From: Streptomyces sp. NBRC 110611
Lineage (GTDB): Bacteria > Actinomycetota > Actinomycetes > Streptomycetales > Streptomycetaceae
Length of the DNA: 64,000 bases
Assembly (NCBI RefSeq): GCF_001590865.1
Contig: NZ_BBUY01000008.1
Coordinates: forward strand, 215,072-279,071
Direction: 5' to 3'
In this document: one piece after another, positions 44,563 to 53,280 of the stretch
Numbering within the stretch: the stretch's first letter is position 1
Layout of the letters: the number at the start of each line of letters is the position of its first letter
The notes under the pieces: generated by a model
What the model saw: only the letters and a program-made list of their open reading frames with translations
Told to the model about the DNA's origin: nothing
The model's database searches: none
Position numbers and translations under genes: made by a program

Positions 44563-45801
44563 GTGATAGCACTCGTCAATCCCGTGTCCACCGGCGCCGA
44601 GCTCGCCATCGCCTTCCGCGAGGAGGGCGCACCGTGTGTGCACGTCTATACGGAGGACCTGCGCGACGCCTACGAGGCGGACACCGTCGCCGCCACCCGG
44701 CTGCTCCTGGACGACGCCGAACGGACCGCGCGGGAGCTGGCCCGGCTGGGCGTGGACACCGTCATCGCCGCGAGCGAGATCGGGGTCGCCCCCGCCGACA
44801 AGCTGGCCGGGCTGCTCGGCACCGAGCACAACGACCTCGCGCTGAGCACGGCGCGCCGCGACAAGTACCGGATGGTCGAGGCGCTGCGCGCGGCCGGTCT
44901 GCCGCACGCCCGCACCGAGACCGTGACCTCCGCCGAAGAGCTGTCGAAGGCCCTGGACGGCTGGGGTGACGCGTACCCGCTGATCATCAAGCCGGTCAAC
45001 AGCGCGGGCAGCGACGGGTGCACGGTCTGCCCCGACCGCGAGACCGCCGAGGCCGCGTACGCCGCCATCACCGGCTCGCTCAACCTCATGGGCGAGATCA
45101 ACCACGAGGTCATCGTCCAGCAGTTCCTCCAGGGCACCCAGTACATCGTCAACACGGTCAGCCTGAAGGGGCGCCATCTGCTGACCGAGCTGTACGCCGA
45201 GCGCATCGACTACGTCGACAACGCGCCCATGCTCCGCCACATCATCTCCCGCCCCGAAAGCGCGGGCCGGGAGGGCGAGTTGGTGGAGTACGTGCTGGCC
45301 TGCCTGGACGCCCTGGGCGTCCGCGAAGGCGCCGCGCACACCGAGGTGATGCTCACCGCGGACGGGCCCCGCCTGGTGGAGGTCAACTCGCGGGTGATGG
45401 GCCCGTGCCTGGCCCCGGACCCGTATCACGCCGCGTTCGGCTACAGCCACCAGCACCTCACCGTCGAACGCTTCCTGCGCCCCGGTGACTTCGAGCGGCG
45501 CTTCGCCCTGCCCTACGGGCCCGCCCGCACCGTGGCCAAGGTCTTCCTGCGGCCGCACCGCGAGGGCGTCCTGGAGGCTGTCGACGGCCTCAGGGTGCTC
45601 CGGCGGATGCCCGGCTTCCACAGCATCGCCCGGCTCCCCGAGGTCGGCGAGGTGCTCCGCGACCGCTATCTGACGACCGGGGCGTGCGGGATCGCCTTCC
45701 TCGTCCACGAGGACGCGGCGCTGCTGGAGAGCGTGCTGGAGTCGCTGCACGAGATCGAGGACGGCGGCGACTTCTTCCGGGTCGCGGAGGGCGGGGCATA
45801 A
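44563..45801 (+). CDS. ATP-grasp amino-acid ligase (BacD/YwfE-like)
   Basis: A 412-residue ATP-grasp enzyme starting at GTG 44563. ATP-binding signatures: YPLIIKPVNSAGSDGCTVC, IVQQFLQGTQYIVNTV, AAHTEVMLTADGPRLVEVNSRVMG (metal-binding Glu/Asn). Upstream lies a pre-ATP-grasp domain (IALVNPVSTGAELAIAFREEG). L-amino-acid ligases of this type join two amino acids through an acyl phosphate. Because the cluster has no condensation domain, this is the best candidate for assembling a small peptide from its modified amino acids. Directly followed by an exporter gene. Confidence 0.86.
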   Translation: MIALVNPVSTGAELAIAFREEGAPCVHVYTEDLRDAYEADTVAATRLLLDDAERTARELARLGVDTVIAASEIGVAPADKLAGLLGTEHNDLALSTARRDKYRMVEALRAAGLPHARTETVTSAEELSKALDGWGDAYPLIIKPVNSAGSDGCTVCPDRETAEAAYAAITGSLNLMGEINHEVIVQQFLQGTQYIVNTVSLKGRHLLTELYAERIDYVDNAPMLRHIISRPESAGREGELVEYVLACLDALGVREGAAHTEVMLTADGPRLVEVNSRVMGPCLAPDPYHAAFGYSHQHLTVERFLRPGDFERRFALPYGPARTVAKVFLRPHREGVLEAVDGLRVLRRMPGFHSIARLPEVGEVLRDRYLTTGACGIAFLVHEDAALLESVLESLHEIEDGGDFFRVAEGGA

Positions 45802-45802
45802 C

Positions 45803-46825
45803 ATGCCGGCCATCCTGATCTCGGTATCGGTGCTGATGCAGGCGGGCTGTTTCGGCTACCTGTCCGGGCGGCTCACCCCGAGCGGCAGCCTCCTGCTGTC
45901 GTGTACGGGATTCTTCCTGTCCGCCCTGCTGTTCACCGCCGTGCACCTGCTCCGCCGGGCACGGCGCCGAGGGCCCGCACCGGCTCCGGCACGGGCCCTG
46001 ACCGAGGTCCCGCCGGCCGCCCCGGCGGACCGGCAGCGCATGATCCGGCTGATGCTGCTGATGAACCTGGTCACCGCCACGACCTTCGTCAGCTTCTACG
46101 TCTCGCTCGCCTGGATCCCGGCGACGCTGGCCAGCGGCCTCGAAACCGCCGTGGGCCCGCTCGCGCTGGCCCTGCTCACGCTCACCCTCCGGCTCGGGGA
46201 GCGGCCCCGCCCTCGCGTCTGGGGAACGGCGGCGGCCCTCGCCGCCGCCGGCGGGGCCCTGGCCTGGAGCCTGACCGACGGGGCGGACCTCGACTGGTCC
46301 GCCCTGGCCGGCCTCGGCCTGGTGATCGTCGCCGGAGTGGGGGCGTCCGGCCTGGCGCTGGTCTCCAAGGCGCTGGGCGGGCTGGGCGCCGATCCGGTCA
46401 CCGTCACCGCGCACCGCTTCCACCTCACCTACCTCGGAGCCGGTGCCCTGTTCCTGCTCCAGGGCCACTCACCGCACGACAGCGGCATCCCGCCGGCCCT
46501 GATCCCGCTGCTCGGCGTCGTCGCCATCACCATCCCCCTCTTCGTCCTGCAAATTGGCCTGCAACGTGCGCACCCCATGGCGGCCATGACAATCTTGACG
46601 ACACTGCCCGGCCTGACCTACCTCTCCGAGACCCTCTGGGGCGGCAGCGTCAACATCGCCAGTCTGGCGCTCACCGGGCTGCTGGTCGTCCTCGCCGCCG
46701 TGTCCGCGACACCCCGGCGGAGCGGTGAGGGCGATGGGGGTACCTCCCATGCCTTTCAGGCTATGGGGGAACACCGGCCCCCCGAACTCTCTCTGGCCTC
46801 CGTGGAAAACAAGGACACCTCCTGA
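45803..46825 (+). CDS. EamA/DMT-family exporter, set 1
   Basis: A 340-residue protein with about ten hydrophobic segments (SVSVLMQAGCFGYLSGRLT, LVTATTFVSFYVSLAWIPATLASGLETAVGPLAL, QIGLQRAHPMAAMTILTTLPGLTYLSE) and a hydrophilic tail. EamA proteins export metabolites and amino acid derivatives. It starts one base after the ATP-grasp stop, so it probably exports the ligase product. Confidence 0.85.
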   Translation: MPAILISVSVLMQAGCFGYLSGRLTPSGSLLLSCTGFFLSALLFTAVHLLRRARRRGPAPAPARALTEVPPAAPADRQRMIRLMLLMNLVTATTFVSFYVSLAWIPATLASGLETAVGPLALALLTLTLRLGERPRPRVWGTAAALAAAGGALAWSLTDGADLDWSALAGLGLVIVAGVGASGLALVSKALGGLGADPVTVTAHRFHLTYLGAGALFLLQGHSPHDSGIPPALIPLLGVVAITIPLFVLQIGLQRAHPMAAMTILTTLPGLTYLSETLWGGSVNIASLALTGLLVVLAAVSATPRRSGEGDGGTSHAFQAMGEHRPPELSLASVENKDTS

Positions 46826-46827
46826 CC

Positions 46828-48195
46828 GTGACTCAGCCCATGACTCCACGCCTGACTCGACGCATGACGCAGCGCATACGCTCGGCCGCCCCCGCCACCG
46901 CCGTCACCGCCGGATTCCTCGCCGTCCTCATCGGCGTCACCAGCTCCGTGGCCATCGTCGCCGCCGCGGCACAGGCCGCGGGCGCCACCCACCAGCAGCT
47001 CACCTCGTGGATGCTGGCCCTGGGCATCGGCATGGGCGTCACCTGCCTGGGCCTCTCGCTGCGCTACAAGGCACCGGTCATCACGGCCTGGTCCACCCCC
47101 GGCGCCGCCCTGCTGGCGACCGGACTCAGCGGGGTGTCCATGGGGCAGGCCGTCGGCGCCTTCCTCTTCTCCGCGGTCCTGGTCGTCCTCAGCGGCGTCA
47201 CCCGCTGGTTCGAACGCATCATGGACCGGATCCCGGTCTCCCTGGCCTCGGCGCTGCTGGCCGGGGTGCTCGTCCAGTTCGGCACCGGGCTGTTCACCAA
47301 GATGCAGGAGAGCCTCGTCGTGGTGCTCCCCATGTTCGCGGTCTACCTCCTCGGCAAACGGTGGCTCCCCCGCTACGCCGTCATCGCCGCCCTGGCCGTC
47401 GGCGTGGCCGTCACCGCGGCCCAGGGCTCCTTCTCCACCAACGGGCTGCACCTGGCCCTCGCCGAACCCGTCTTCGTACGCCCCGAGTTCTCCTGGCAGG
47501 TCATCATCGGCGTGGGCCTGCCCCTGTACGTCGTCACCATGGCCTCGCAGAACCTCCCCGGTGTGGCGGTCCTGCGCAACGCCGGCTACCGGACCCCCAT
47601 TTCCCCCCTCCTCACCTGGACCGGCGTGGTCAACGCCCTGCTCGCCCCGTTCGGCTGCTTCGGGCTGAACCTGGCCGCCATCACCGCCGCGATCTGCACC
47701 GGCGAGGAGGCCCACCGCGACCCCCGTAAGCGCTATGTGGCCGGCGTCTGGGCAGGCGTGTTCTACCTGGGCGTCGGCCTCTTCGGCGGCGTCGTGGGCT
47801 GGCTGCTGGGCACGCTGCCCACCGCGCTCATCATGGGCATCGCCGGCCTCGGCCTCCTCGGCACCATCGGCAGCTCGCTCAGCTCGGCACTGTCGGACGA
47901 GCGCACCCGCGAGGCCTCCGTCATCACCTTCCTGGCCACCGCCTCGGGAATGACGCTCTTCGGCATCGGCTCCACCTTCTGGGGCCTCCTCGCCGGCATC
48001 CTGGCCGCAACGGTCCTCAACTGGCGCCGCGGCCCGGCCCCCGCCCTCCCCCACACTCCCCCCAAGACCCCCAAGCCCCTCCCCCAAACAAAGACCACAA
48101 ACACCCCGAACCAACCAAGCCAAGACGAAAACAAGGGCAAAGGCGAAGCCGAAGACGAAGCCGTCCTCGTCCCGGCCCCCCGCGCCAAGGGATAA
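46828..48195 (+). CDS. BenE-family transporter (benzoate/H+ symporter-like)
   Basis: A 455-residue membrane protein starting at GTG 46828, three bases after the EamA stop. AGFLAVLIGVTSSVAIVAAAAQAAGATHQQLTSWM and VITAWSTPGAALLATG, MASQNLPGVAVLRNAGYRTPISPLLTWTGV, FGLNLAAITAAICTGEEAHRDP are typical of BenE/YdcO. The Pro/Lys/Thr-rich tail is probably disordered. Members move aromatic acids with protons; in this operon it may move a substrate or product. Last gene of the 36.3-48.2 kb operon. Confidence 0.87.
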   Translation: MTQPMTPRLTRRMTQRIRSAAPATAVTAGFLAVLIGVTSSVAIVAAAAQAAGATHQQLTSWMLALGIGMGVTCLGLSLRYKAPVITAWSTPGAALLATGLSGVSMGQAVGAFLFSAVLVVLSGVTRWFERIMDRIPVSLASALLAGVLVQFGTGLFTKMQESLVVVLPMFAVYLLGKRWLPRYAVIAALAVGVAVTAAQGSFSTNGLHLALAEPVFVRPEFSWQVIIGVGLPLYVVTMASQNLPGVAVLRNAGYRTPISPLLTWTGVVNALLAPFGCFGLNLAAITAAICTGEEAHRDPRKRYVAGVWAGVFYLGVGLFGGVVGWLLGTLPTALIMGIAGLGLLGTIGSSLSSALSDERTREASVITFLATASGMTLFGIGSTFWGLLAGILAATVLNWRRGPAPALPHTPPKTPKPLPQTKTTNTPNQPSQDENKGKGEAEDEAVLVPAPRAKG

Positions 48196-48470
48196 CCCCT
48201 GCGGAGATCACGGAACACCCCCTCCAAAAGATCGCGAACGCCCCTCCCCCCTCGCCCCCTCGACCGCCCCCTCGACCGCCCCCTCCACCGCCCTCTCCAC
48301 CAGCCCCTGCGCCCTCCGCGACCCAATCCAGATGCCGATCAAGAGCCACCCGCTACACTGTCCGCGGTGGCCCAGCCCTCCCGGGCGAAGCCGCCGCAGC
48401 CCTGTCGGCACTCTGCCTGAACCCCGGCCGCACCATTCACCGGGTTCTGGACACGTTTTCCGACAACCCC

Positions 48471-48543
48471 GCCTCCGTAGCTCAGGGGATAGAGCACCGC
48501 TCTCCTAAAGCGGGTGTCGCAGGTTCGAATCCTGCCGGGGGCA
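48471..48543 (+). tRNA. tRNA-Arg (anticodon CCT)
   Basis: A 73-nt cloverleaf: acceptor GCCTCCG pairs with CGGGGGC; D stem GCTC/GAGC; anticodon stem CCGCT/AGCGG with loop CTCCTAA giving anticodon CCT (codon AGG); T arm GCAGG-TTCGAAT-CCTGC. CCA is not encoded. It sits between the BenE gene and the AraC gene, inside the cluster. tRNA-Arg genes are common integration sites, but no duplicated 3' end or integrase is visible nearby. Confidence 0.95.
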
Positions 48544-48627
48544 CAGAGAAGCAGCAGGTCAGAGGCCCTGCCGCCCGAGTGGGCGGCGGGGCTTCGGTCG
48601 TTTCGCAGATCACGGCCAGGGCGGCGG

Positions 48628-49485
48628 TCAGACGCCGGCGGGCGCTGCCGTGGTGGGGAGAGCGGGCAGGCGGGTGGTGGCCAAGAGGGCTGGGGCGCTG
48701 CGCGCGTAGCGGCCCGGGCTGGTGCCCAGGGTGCGTTTGAAGTGGCGGTTGAAGTGCGACTGGTCGTAGAAGCCGGTGGCGGCCGCCACCAGGCGCGGGG
48801 ACATGCCGCCGAGGAGGAGTCTGCGGGCGAGGTCGATGCGGCGGCTGGTGAGGTACTGGTGGGGGCCCATGTCGAATTCGCGGCTGAAGACGCGGACGAG
48901 GTGGGCGGGGTGGACGTGCAGGGTCTCGGAGGCTTCCTGGAGGCTGACGCCCTCGACGAACTTCGCGTCGAGAAGGTCGCGCAGGCGGTAGGCGATGGCG
49001 GCGTTGCGCGCGGGGCCGCGGTCCTCCACGCGTCCCCGCAGGTGGTCGCGGAGCCGCTCGGACACCAGGGCCAGCCTGGTCTCCGCTTCGAGTGCGTCGC
49101 CGGCGTGCTCCAGCGACTGGTGCAGGAGGTGGATGCGCCGGCGCAGCAGTGGGTCTTCCAGGACCGGGCTGTCGACCGCCAGTCCGATGAGGCTCTCTTC
49201 CAGCTGCGAGGAATCGAGATATAAAACCCGCTTGCGAAAGCCGGTCGGGGTGACCGAGCGTCCATTATGTGGGACGTGCGGAGGAAGCAAGGTGACCATC
49301 TGATCCAGCGCACCGTGTTCATGGCGGTCCAGCTCATATCTGACCATGCCGTCGTCGACGATCAGCAGCGTCCAGGAAGCGTGCGTATGCATGGGATAGA
49401 CGTGGTCAGTGATGCGCGCGTGGAAGACCTCATCGATTCCCGCCAGAGCGGGACGCCAGGCGCGGACCTGCGGATGATCATGCAT
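48628..49485 (-). CDS. AraC-family transcriptional regulator
   Basis: A 285-residue protein if started at ATG 49485 (MHDHPQVRAWRPALAGIDEVF); in-frame starts further upstream overlap the divergent DUF2000 gene. N-terminal cupin-like sensor (VYPMHTHASWTLLIVDDGMVRYELDRHEH) and C-terminal double HTH (GVSLQEASETLHVHPAHLVRVFSREFDMGPHQYLTSRRIDLARRLL; ATGFYDQSHFNRHFKRTLGTSPGRY). Divergent from DUF2000 and an EamA exporter, the arrangement typical of AraC regulators of amino acid efflux. Confidence 0.88.
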   Translation of the reverse strand: MHDHPQVRAWRPALAGIDEVFHARITDHVYPMHTHASWTLLIVDDGMVRYELDRHEHGALDQMVTLLPPHVPHNGRSVTPTGFRKRVLYLDSSQLEESLIGLAVDSPVLEDPLLRRRIHLLHQSLEHAGDALEAETRLALVSERLRDHLRGRVEDRGPARNAAIAYRLRDLLDAKFVEGVSLQEASETLHVHPAHLVRVFSREFDMGPHQYLTSRRIDLARRLLLGGMSPRLVAAATGFYDQSHFNRHFKRTLGTSPGRYARSAPALLATTRLPALPTTAAPAGV

Positions 49486-49534
49486 GCAAGGATCGTACAA
49501 GACATGGCCAGGGCCGTCAGGGTTTGATTCATGC

Positions 49535-49966
49535 ATGGAATCCATGAACGAGCCTGTTCGTTTTGAGACAAAGATCGCCGTGGTCTTGCGTGATGACCTT
49601 AAGGTGTGGCAGCGCCTCAACATGACCGCGTTTCTGGTGAGTGGAATCGGCCGAGAGGTGCCGGAAGTAATCGGCGATCCGTATGCGGATGCCGACGGTA
49701 CCGACTATCTGCCCATGTTCCGGCAGCCGGTTCTGGTCTTCGAGGCCGGCAAGGAGGCTCTGACCAGGTCGCATCAGCGTGCCATCAGCCGGGGCGTCCC
49801 CCTTTCGGTCTTCACCACCGACCTTTTCACCACCAACAACGACCGGGACAACAGGGCCGCTGTACGAGCCGTCCACCGGGACCAGCTGGACCTCGTCGGC
49901 ATGGCCGTATACGGGCCGCGCAACGCCGTGGACAAAATTGTCAAGGGTGCCCAGATGCACCCGTGA
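49535..49966 (+). CDS. DUF2000 protein
   Basis: A 143-residue protein (ATG 49535; 49544 possible). KIAVVLRDDLKVWQRLNMTAFLVSGIG and YLPMFRQPVLVFEAG, DLFTTNNDRDNRAAVRAV, LDLVGMAVYGPRNAVDKIVKG cover the whole family. DUF2000 has a peptidyl-tRNA-hydrolase-II-like fold; function unknown. It is repeatedly found between AraC regulators and exporters. A role in removing aminoacyl groups from tRNA is possible but unproven. Confidence 0.9.
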   Translation: MESMNEPVRFETKIAVVLRDDLKVWQRLNMTAFLVSGIGREVPEVIGDPYADADGTDYLPMFRQPVLVFEAGKEALTRSHQRAISRGVPLSVFTTDLFTTNNDRDNRAAVRAVHRDQLDLVGMAVYGPRNAVDKIVKGAQMHP

Positions 49967-49986
49967 CGTCTCGTTAGGGGCTCAAC

Positions 49987-51009
49987 GTGGAAAAAGAAAC
50001 ACAACCGCGGAGTGAATCCGCCAGCGCATACATGTACCTGCTGGCGACCATGGCATTCTTTGGCAGCGCTTTCGCTGGCTCCAAAGCAGTGGTCGCTCAC
50101 GTTCCCCATCAGATTGCGGCCGCTCTGCGATTTGGTGGCGGGGCACTCATCCTGCTTCTCCTGCTCGTGTTCATCGGGCGGAAGACTCGGGGCGCGGTGC
50201 TCACCCGACAGCAGATCGTGCGCGCGGCGGCGGTGGGCCTCATCGGAGTGTTCGCGTACAACCTGTTCTTCTTCTGGGGCCTTTCCCTGGCCCCTTCCAT
50301 CGACGGAAGCATCATCGTTCCGGTACTGAGTCCGGTCATCACCACGGCCATTCTTCTGGCCCTGGGCCGGGAGAAAGCGTCGGGTGCCAGGATCGGCGGA
50401 CTCGCCCTCGGCGTCGCCGGTGCCGTGGTGTTCTTCATCGGGGCAGGGGGCACCGGCGTCGACGCGGGCGGGTCCCGGCTCACCGGGGACCTCGTCTTCC
50501 TCCTCGGCGCGCTCGCCTGGGCGATCTACAGCATCGCGTCGAAGAAGGTCCTGGTCGGTATGGACCCGCTGCGCGCCACCACCTTCGGCACGCTCGCCGG
50601 GGCACTGGCCCTGCTGGTCTTCGCCGCTCCGTCGTTCCCGGACGTGGAGTGGAGTGCACTGTCCTCGGTGACGTGGGTGAACATCGCCTACCTCGCCATA
50701 GGCCCCACCGCCGTGGCCTACCTCTTCTACTACCGGGGGTTGCGCGTCGTCAGCCCGTCGACCGCGACCGTCATCATGTTCACCGTCCCGGTGTTCGGCG
50801 TGACCTGTGCCGTCACCTTCCTCGGTGAGTCCTTCAGCGGACTACAGCTGGCTGGCGCCGCCGTCATGCTGGCCGGCGCTCTGCTGGCCGTGACACAGGG
50901 CCGATTCCGGCAGGGCAGCAGCCGGCGCGCGACGGAGCAGACGGCCCGACCGGCCGAACCCGTTCGCGCGGTGGAGTCCGACGGTCAGGAATCCCTCAAC
51001 AGAGGCTGA
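49987..51009 (+). CDS. EamA/DMT-family exporter, set 2
   Basis: A 340-residue protein starting at GTG 49987, with ten hydrophobic segments and two EamA halves (TMAFFGSAFAGSKAVVAHVPHQIAAALRFGGGALIL; LVFLLGALAWAIYSIASKKVL). PTAVAYLFYYRGLRVVSPSTATVIMFTVPVFG is characteristic. A hydrophilic tail follows. Likely exports an amino acid or the product; probably co-transcribed with DUF2000 and controlled by the divergent AraC protein. Confidence 0.88.
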   Translation: MEKETQPRSESASAYMYLLATMAFFGSAFAGSKAVVAHVPHQIAAALRFGGGALILLLLLVFIGRKTRGAVLTRQQIVRAAAVGLIGVFAYNLFFFWGLSLAPSIDGSIIVPVLSPVITTAILLALGREKASGARIGGLALGVAGAVVFFIGAGGTGVDAGGSRLTGDLVFLLGALAWAIYSIASKKVLVGMDPLRATTFGTLAGALALLVFAAPSFPDVEWSALSSVTWVNIAYLAIGPTAVAYLFYYRGLRVVSPSTATVIMFTVPVFGVTCAVTFLGESFSGLQLAGAAVMLAGALLAVTQGRFRQGSSRRATEQTARPAEPVRAVESDGQESLNRG

Positions 51010-51207
51010 TTCGGTCACCTTCGGAAGTCGGACTCCGTAGTTCACACCGTCTCCAGGGGGGAGCGGTGTCCCTACCTCAGCACCCGTCCAGGGCCCCACC
51101 CCGGCCCGGGCGGGCGCTCGCTTCTCCACCCCCACGCGTATGCGATGCCGCGTGCGCGGCAATCATGCTCATCCGTTCGGAAATGCAAGATCGGGGTTCT
51201 CCACTTC

Positions 51208-53085
51208 ATGTCGTCTGAAGTCGAGTTTCGGGTGTTGGGGCCGCTTGAGCTCATGGTGAGCGGACACTCGGTACCACTGCGAGGAATGAAACATCGGATA
51301 GTGCTCGGCACACTCCTGACCGCGGAGAGCCGGCGCACCTCTATCAGTCGTCTCATCGATGCCGTATGGGGGACCACTCCCCCGAGCACGGCCGGCAAAC
51401 AGATCCGCAATGCGGTTTCCGACCTGCGCGGCATTCTGGCTCCCAGCGGAGCCGTCATCACTCCTGCCGCGGACGGTTATCAACTCGACATCGGCGCGGC
51501 CAGGTTCGATCTCCGGGAGTTTCACCGCCATCTGGGGCGGGCGCGCACTCTTCTGGGCCATCAGCGGCCGGCGGACGCCATCGCCGAGTTCCGTGCCGCA
51601 CTCTCCCTGTGGACCGGCCCGATGCTCTCCGGAATCGAAAGTGCCGCCCTGCAGGCCCAGATAGCAGGGGTGAACGAGGTCCGGCTTTCGGTCGCCGAGG
51701 AGTGCATCGACCTCGAACTCGCCCAGGACCGGCACAAGAGTCTCATCAGCGAACTCTCCATATGGGTGGCCGAGAATCCGCTGCGCGAGCGCATGGCCGC
51801 CCAGTACGTGTGCGCCCTGTACCGCTCCGGCGCCCGGGCCCGCGCCTTCACCGTGTACGAGCAGGTGAGGCGCCGTCTGGCCGAACAGCTCGGGCTGAGC
51901 CCGGGCCCGGAACTGCTGGAGATCCACCAGCTGATGCTGCGCGAGGACACCGACGCGGCGGGAACCTGCCCGGCCATCTCCTCGGTTCCGGCCGCTTCCT
52001 CCACTGCCACCACTGCCACCACTGCCGCCACGGCCGCTCCGGACACCCTGCCGTCCGAGATCGCGCACTTCGTCGGGCGGGCCGGTGAGATCGAGGTGCT
52101 CCTGGCCGACGGGCTCCGTTCCGGTGCGCAGCGCGTGGTGTCCGTGGACGGCATGGGAGGCGCGGGCAAGACCGCCCTGGCGGTGCACGTCGCCCACCGC
52201 CTCGCGGGCCACTACCCGGACGGCCGGATCTTCCTCGACTTACGAGGCCATAGCTGCGACCGCGCGCCGTTCGGCCACCGGGCGGCGCTGCGCCGGCTGC
52301 TGCTGCTCTCGGGGCTGCCGGAGGCCGAACTGCCCGTACCGGGCGAGGAACTCGTACGGCTGTGGCGCAGCCGCACCGCGGACCGGAACATGCTGGTCAT
52401 CCTGGACAACGCCGCCGACGCGGAGCAGATCGGGCCGCTGCTCCCGGCGGGAGACGGCTGCCTGACGCTGGTGACCAGCCGTCGCCGGCTGACCATGACC
52501 ACGCTGTCCCCGACCCGGGTGCTGTCCTTGGAGCCCCTGTCCCGGGAGGAGGGGTACGAACTGTTCTGCCGGGTGCTCGGCGACCGCCACCCCAAGCCGC
52601 TGCCGGATGCCGTCGACGGTATCCTGGAGCACTGCGGCGATCTGCCGCTGGCCGTCTCGGCCGCCGCGGCACGGCTGCGAAGGCGGCCTTCGTGGCCCGT
52701 GGCGCATCTGGCGGACCGGCTTGCGGACCGGCGGATGCGGCTCGCCGAACTACAGACGGAGCACGGCGGCCTCATCGCCTGTTTCGATGCTTCGTACCGG
52801 CATCTGAGCGCCGGTCAGCAGCGGCTGCTGCGGCTGCTGGGCGCGGCCGAGGGGGACGGGACGGACGTGGGGTCCGCCGCACTGGTGGCGGGGCTGCCGC
52901 CCTTCCTCGCCGAGCAGCTGCTTGAGGAACTGGTCGACGAGCACCTCCTGATGGAGCCGGAGCCCGGCCGGTACCGTATGCACCCGCTCATGAAGACCTA
53001 CTGCGCGCAGCTGACCGGCCCGGACGAGGTGGCCGGACCGATGCCCGCGCCGCGCGGCATGCCGGCGCAGCCGCTCGTCGCCTGA
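51208..53085 (+). CDS. SARP-type activator with NB-ARC ATPase domain (AfsR-like)
   Basis: A 625-residue regulator from ATG 51208; ATG 51145 is possible. OmpR-like winged helix (VEFRVLGPLELMVSGHSVPLRGMKHRIVLGTLL; RLIDAVWGTTPPSTAGKQIRNAVSDLR), then the BTAD domain (LDLREFHRHLGRARTLL to LAEQLGLSPGPELLEIHQLML), an Ala/Thr linker and an NB-ARC domain with P-loop GMGGAGKTALA (~313-323) and Walker B NMLVILDNAAD. SARPs activate antibiotic clusters. Codon 345 is TTA (52240-52242), so translation should need bldA tRNA. Probable pathway-specific activator. Confidence 0.92.
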   Translation: MSSEVEFRVLGPLELMVSGHSVPLRGMKHRIVLGTLLTAESRRTSISRLIDAVWGTTPPSTAGKQIRNAVSDLRGILAPSGAVITPAADGYQLDIGAARFDLREFHRHLGRARTLLGHQRPADAIAEFRAALSLWTGPMLSGIESAALQAQIAGVNEVRLSVAEECIDLELAQDRHKSLISELSIWVAENPLRERMAAQYVCALYRSGARARAFTVYEQVRRRLAEQLGLSPGPELLEIHQLMLREDTDAAGTCPAISSVPAASSTATTATTAATAAPDTLPSEIAHFVGRAGEIEVLLADGLRSGAQRVVSVDGMGGAGKTALAVHVAHRLAGHYPDGRIFLDLRGHSCDRAPFGHRAALRRLLLLSGLPEAELPVPGEELVRLWRSRTADRNMLVILDNAADAEQIGPLLPAGDGCLTLVTSRRRLTMTTLSPTRVLSLEPLSREEGYELFCRVLGDRHPKPLPDAVDGILEHCGDLPLAVSAAAARLRRRPSWPVAHLADRLADRRMRLAELQTEHGGLIACFDASYRHLSAGQQRLLRLLGAAEGDGTDVGSAALVAGLPPFLAEQLLEELVDEHLLMEPEPGRYRMHPLMKTYCAQLTGPDEVAGPMPAPRGMPAQPLVA

Positions 53086-53098
53086 CTCACCCACGCCT

Positions 53099-53276
53099 CT
53101 CCGGCCTCTTCCCCTGCGGGCTTCTTCCCGCGTGGGTTTCCTCCCTCGTGGGTTTCCTCCCGCATGGGCTTCTTCCCCGTGGGCTACTTCCCCCTGAGCT
53201 TCTGTCCCCGTGGGCTTCTTCCCCTGAGCTTCTCCCCCTGTGTCCTTTGTGTCCTTTGTGTCCTTTCGGAGTGTTC
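53099..53276. repeat. Degenerate tandem repeats upstream of the second antiporter
   Basis: About ten imperfect copies of a 15-18 base unit around CGTGGGCTTCTTCCCC, ending in three exact copies of TGTCCTT(T). It lies entirely between the SARP stop and the antiporter start at 53281. The frame is open through it, giving an upstream in-frame start, but the repeats and composition argue against coding. Confidence 0.75.
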
Positions 53277-53280
53277 TCCC

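Noticed and set aside
49486..49623. Longer AraC protein starting upstream of 49485
   Set aside because: It would overlap the divergent DUF2000 start and leave no room for promoters; the cupin-like domain begins near MHDHPQ.
53164..53280. Extended N-terminus of the second antiporter
   Set aside because: The extension is encoded by degenerate DNA repeats and does not match the family; ATG 53281 gives the normal start.
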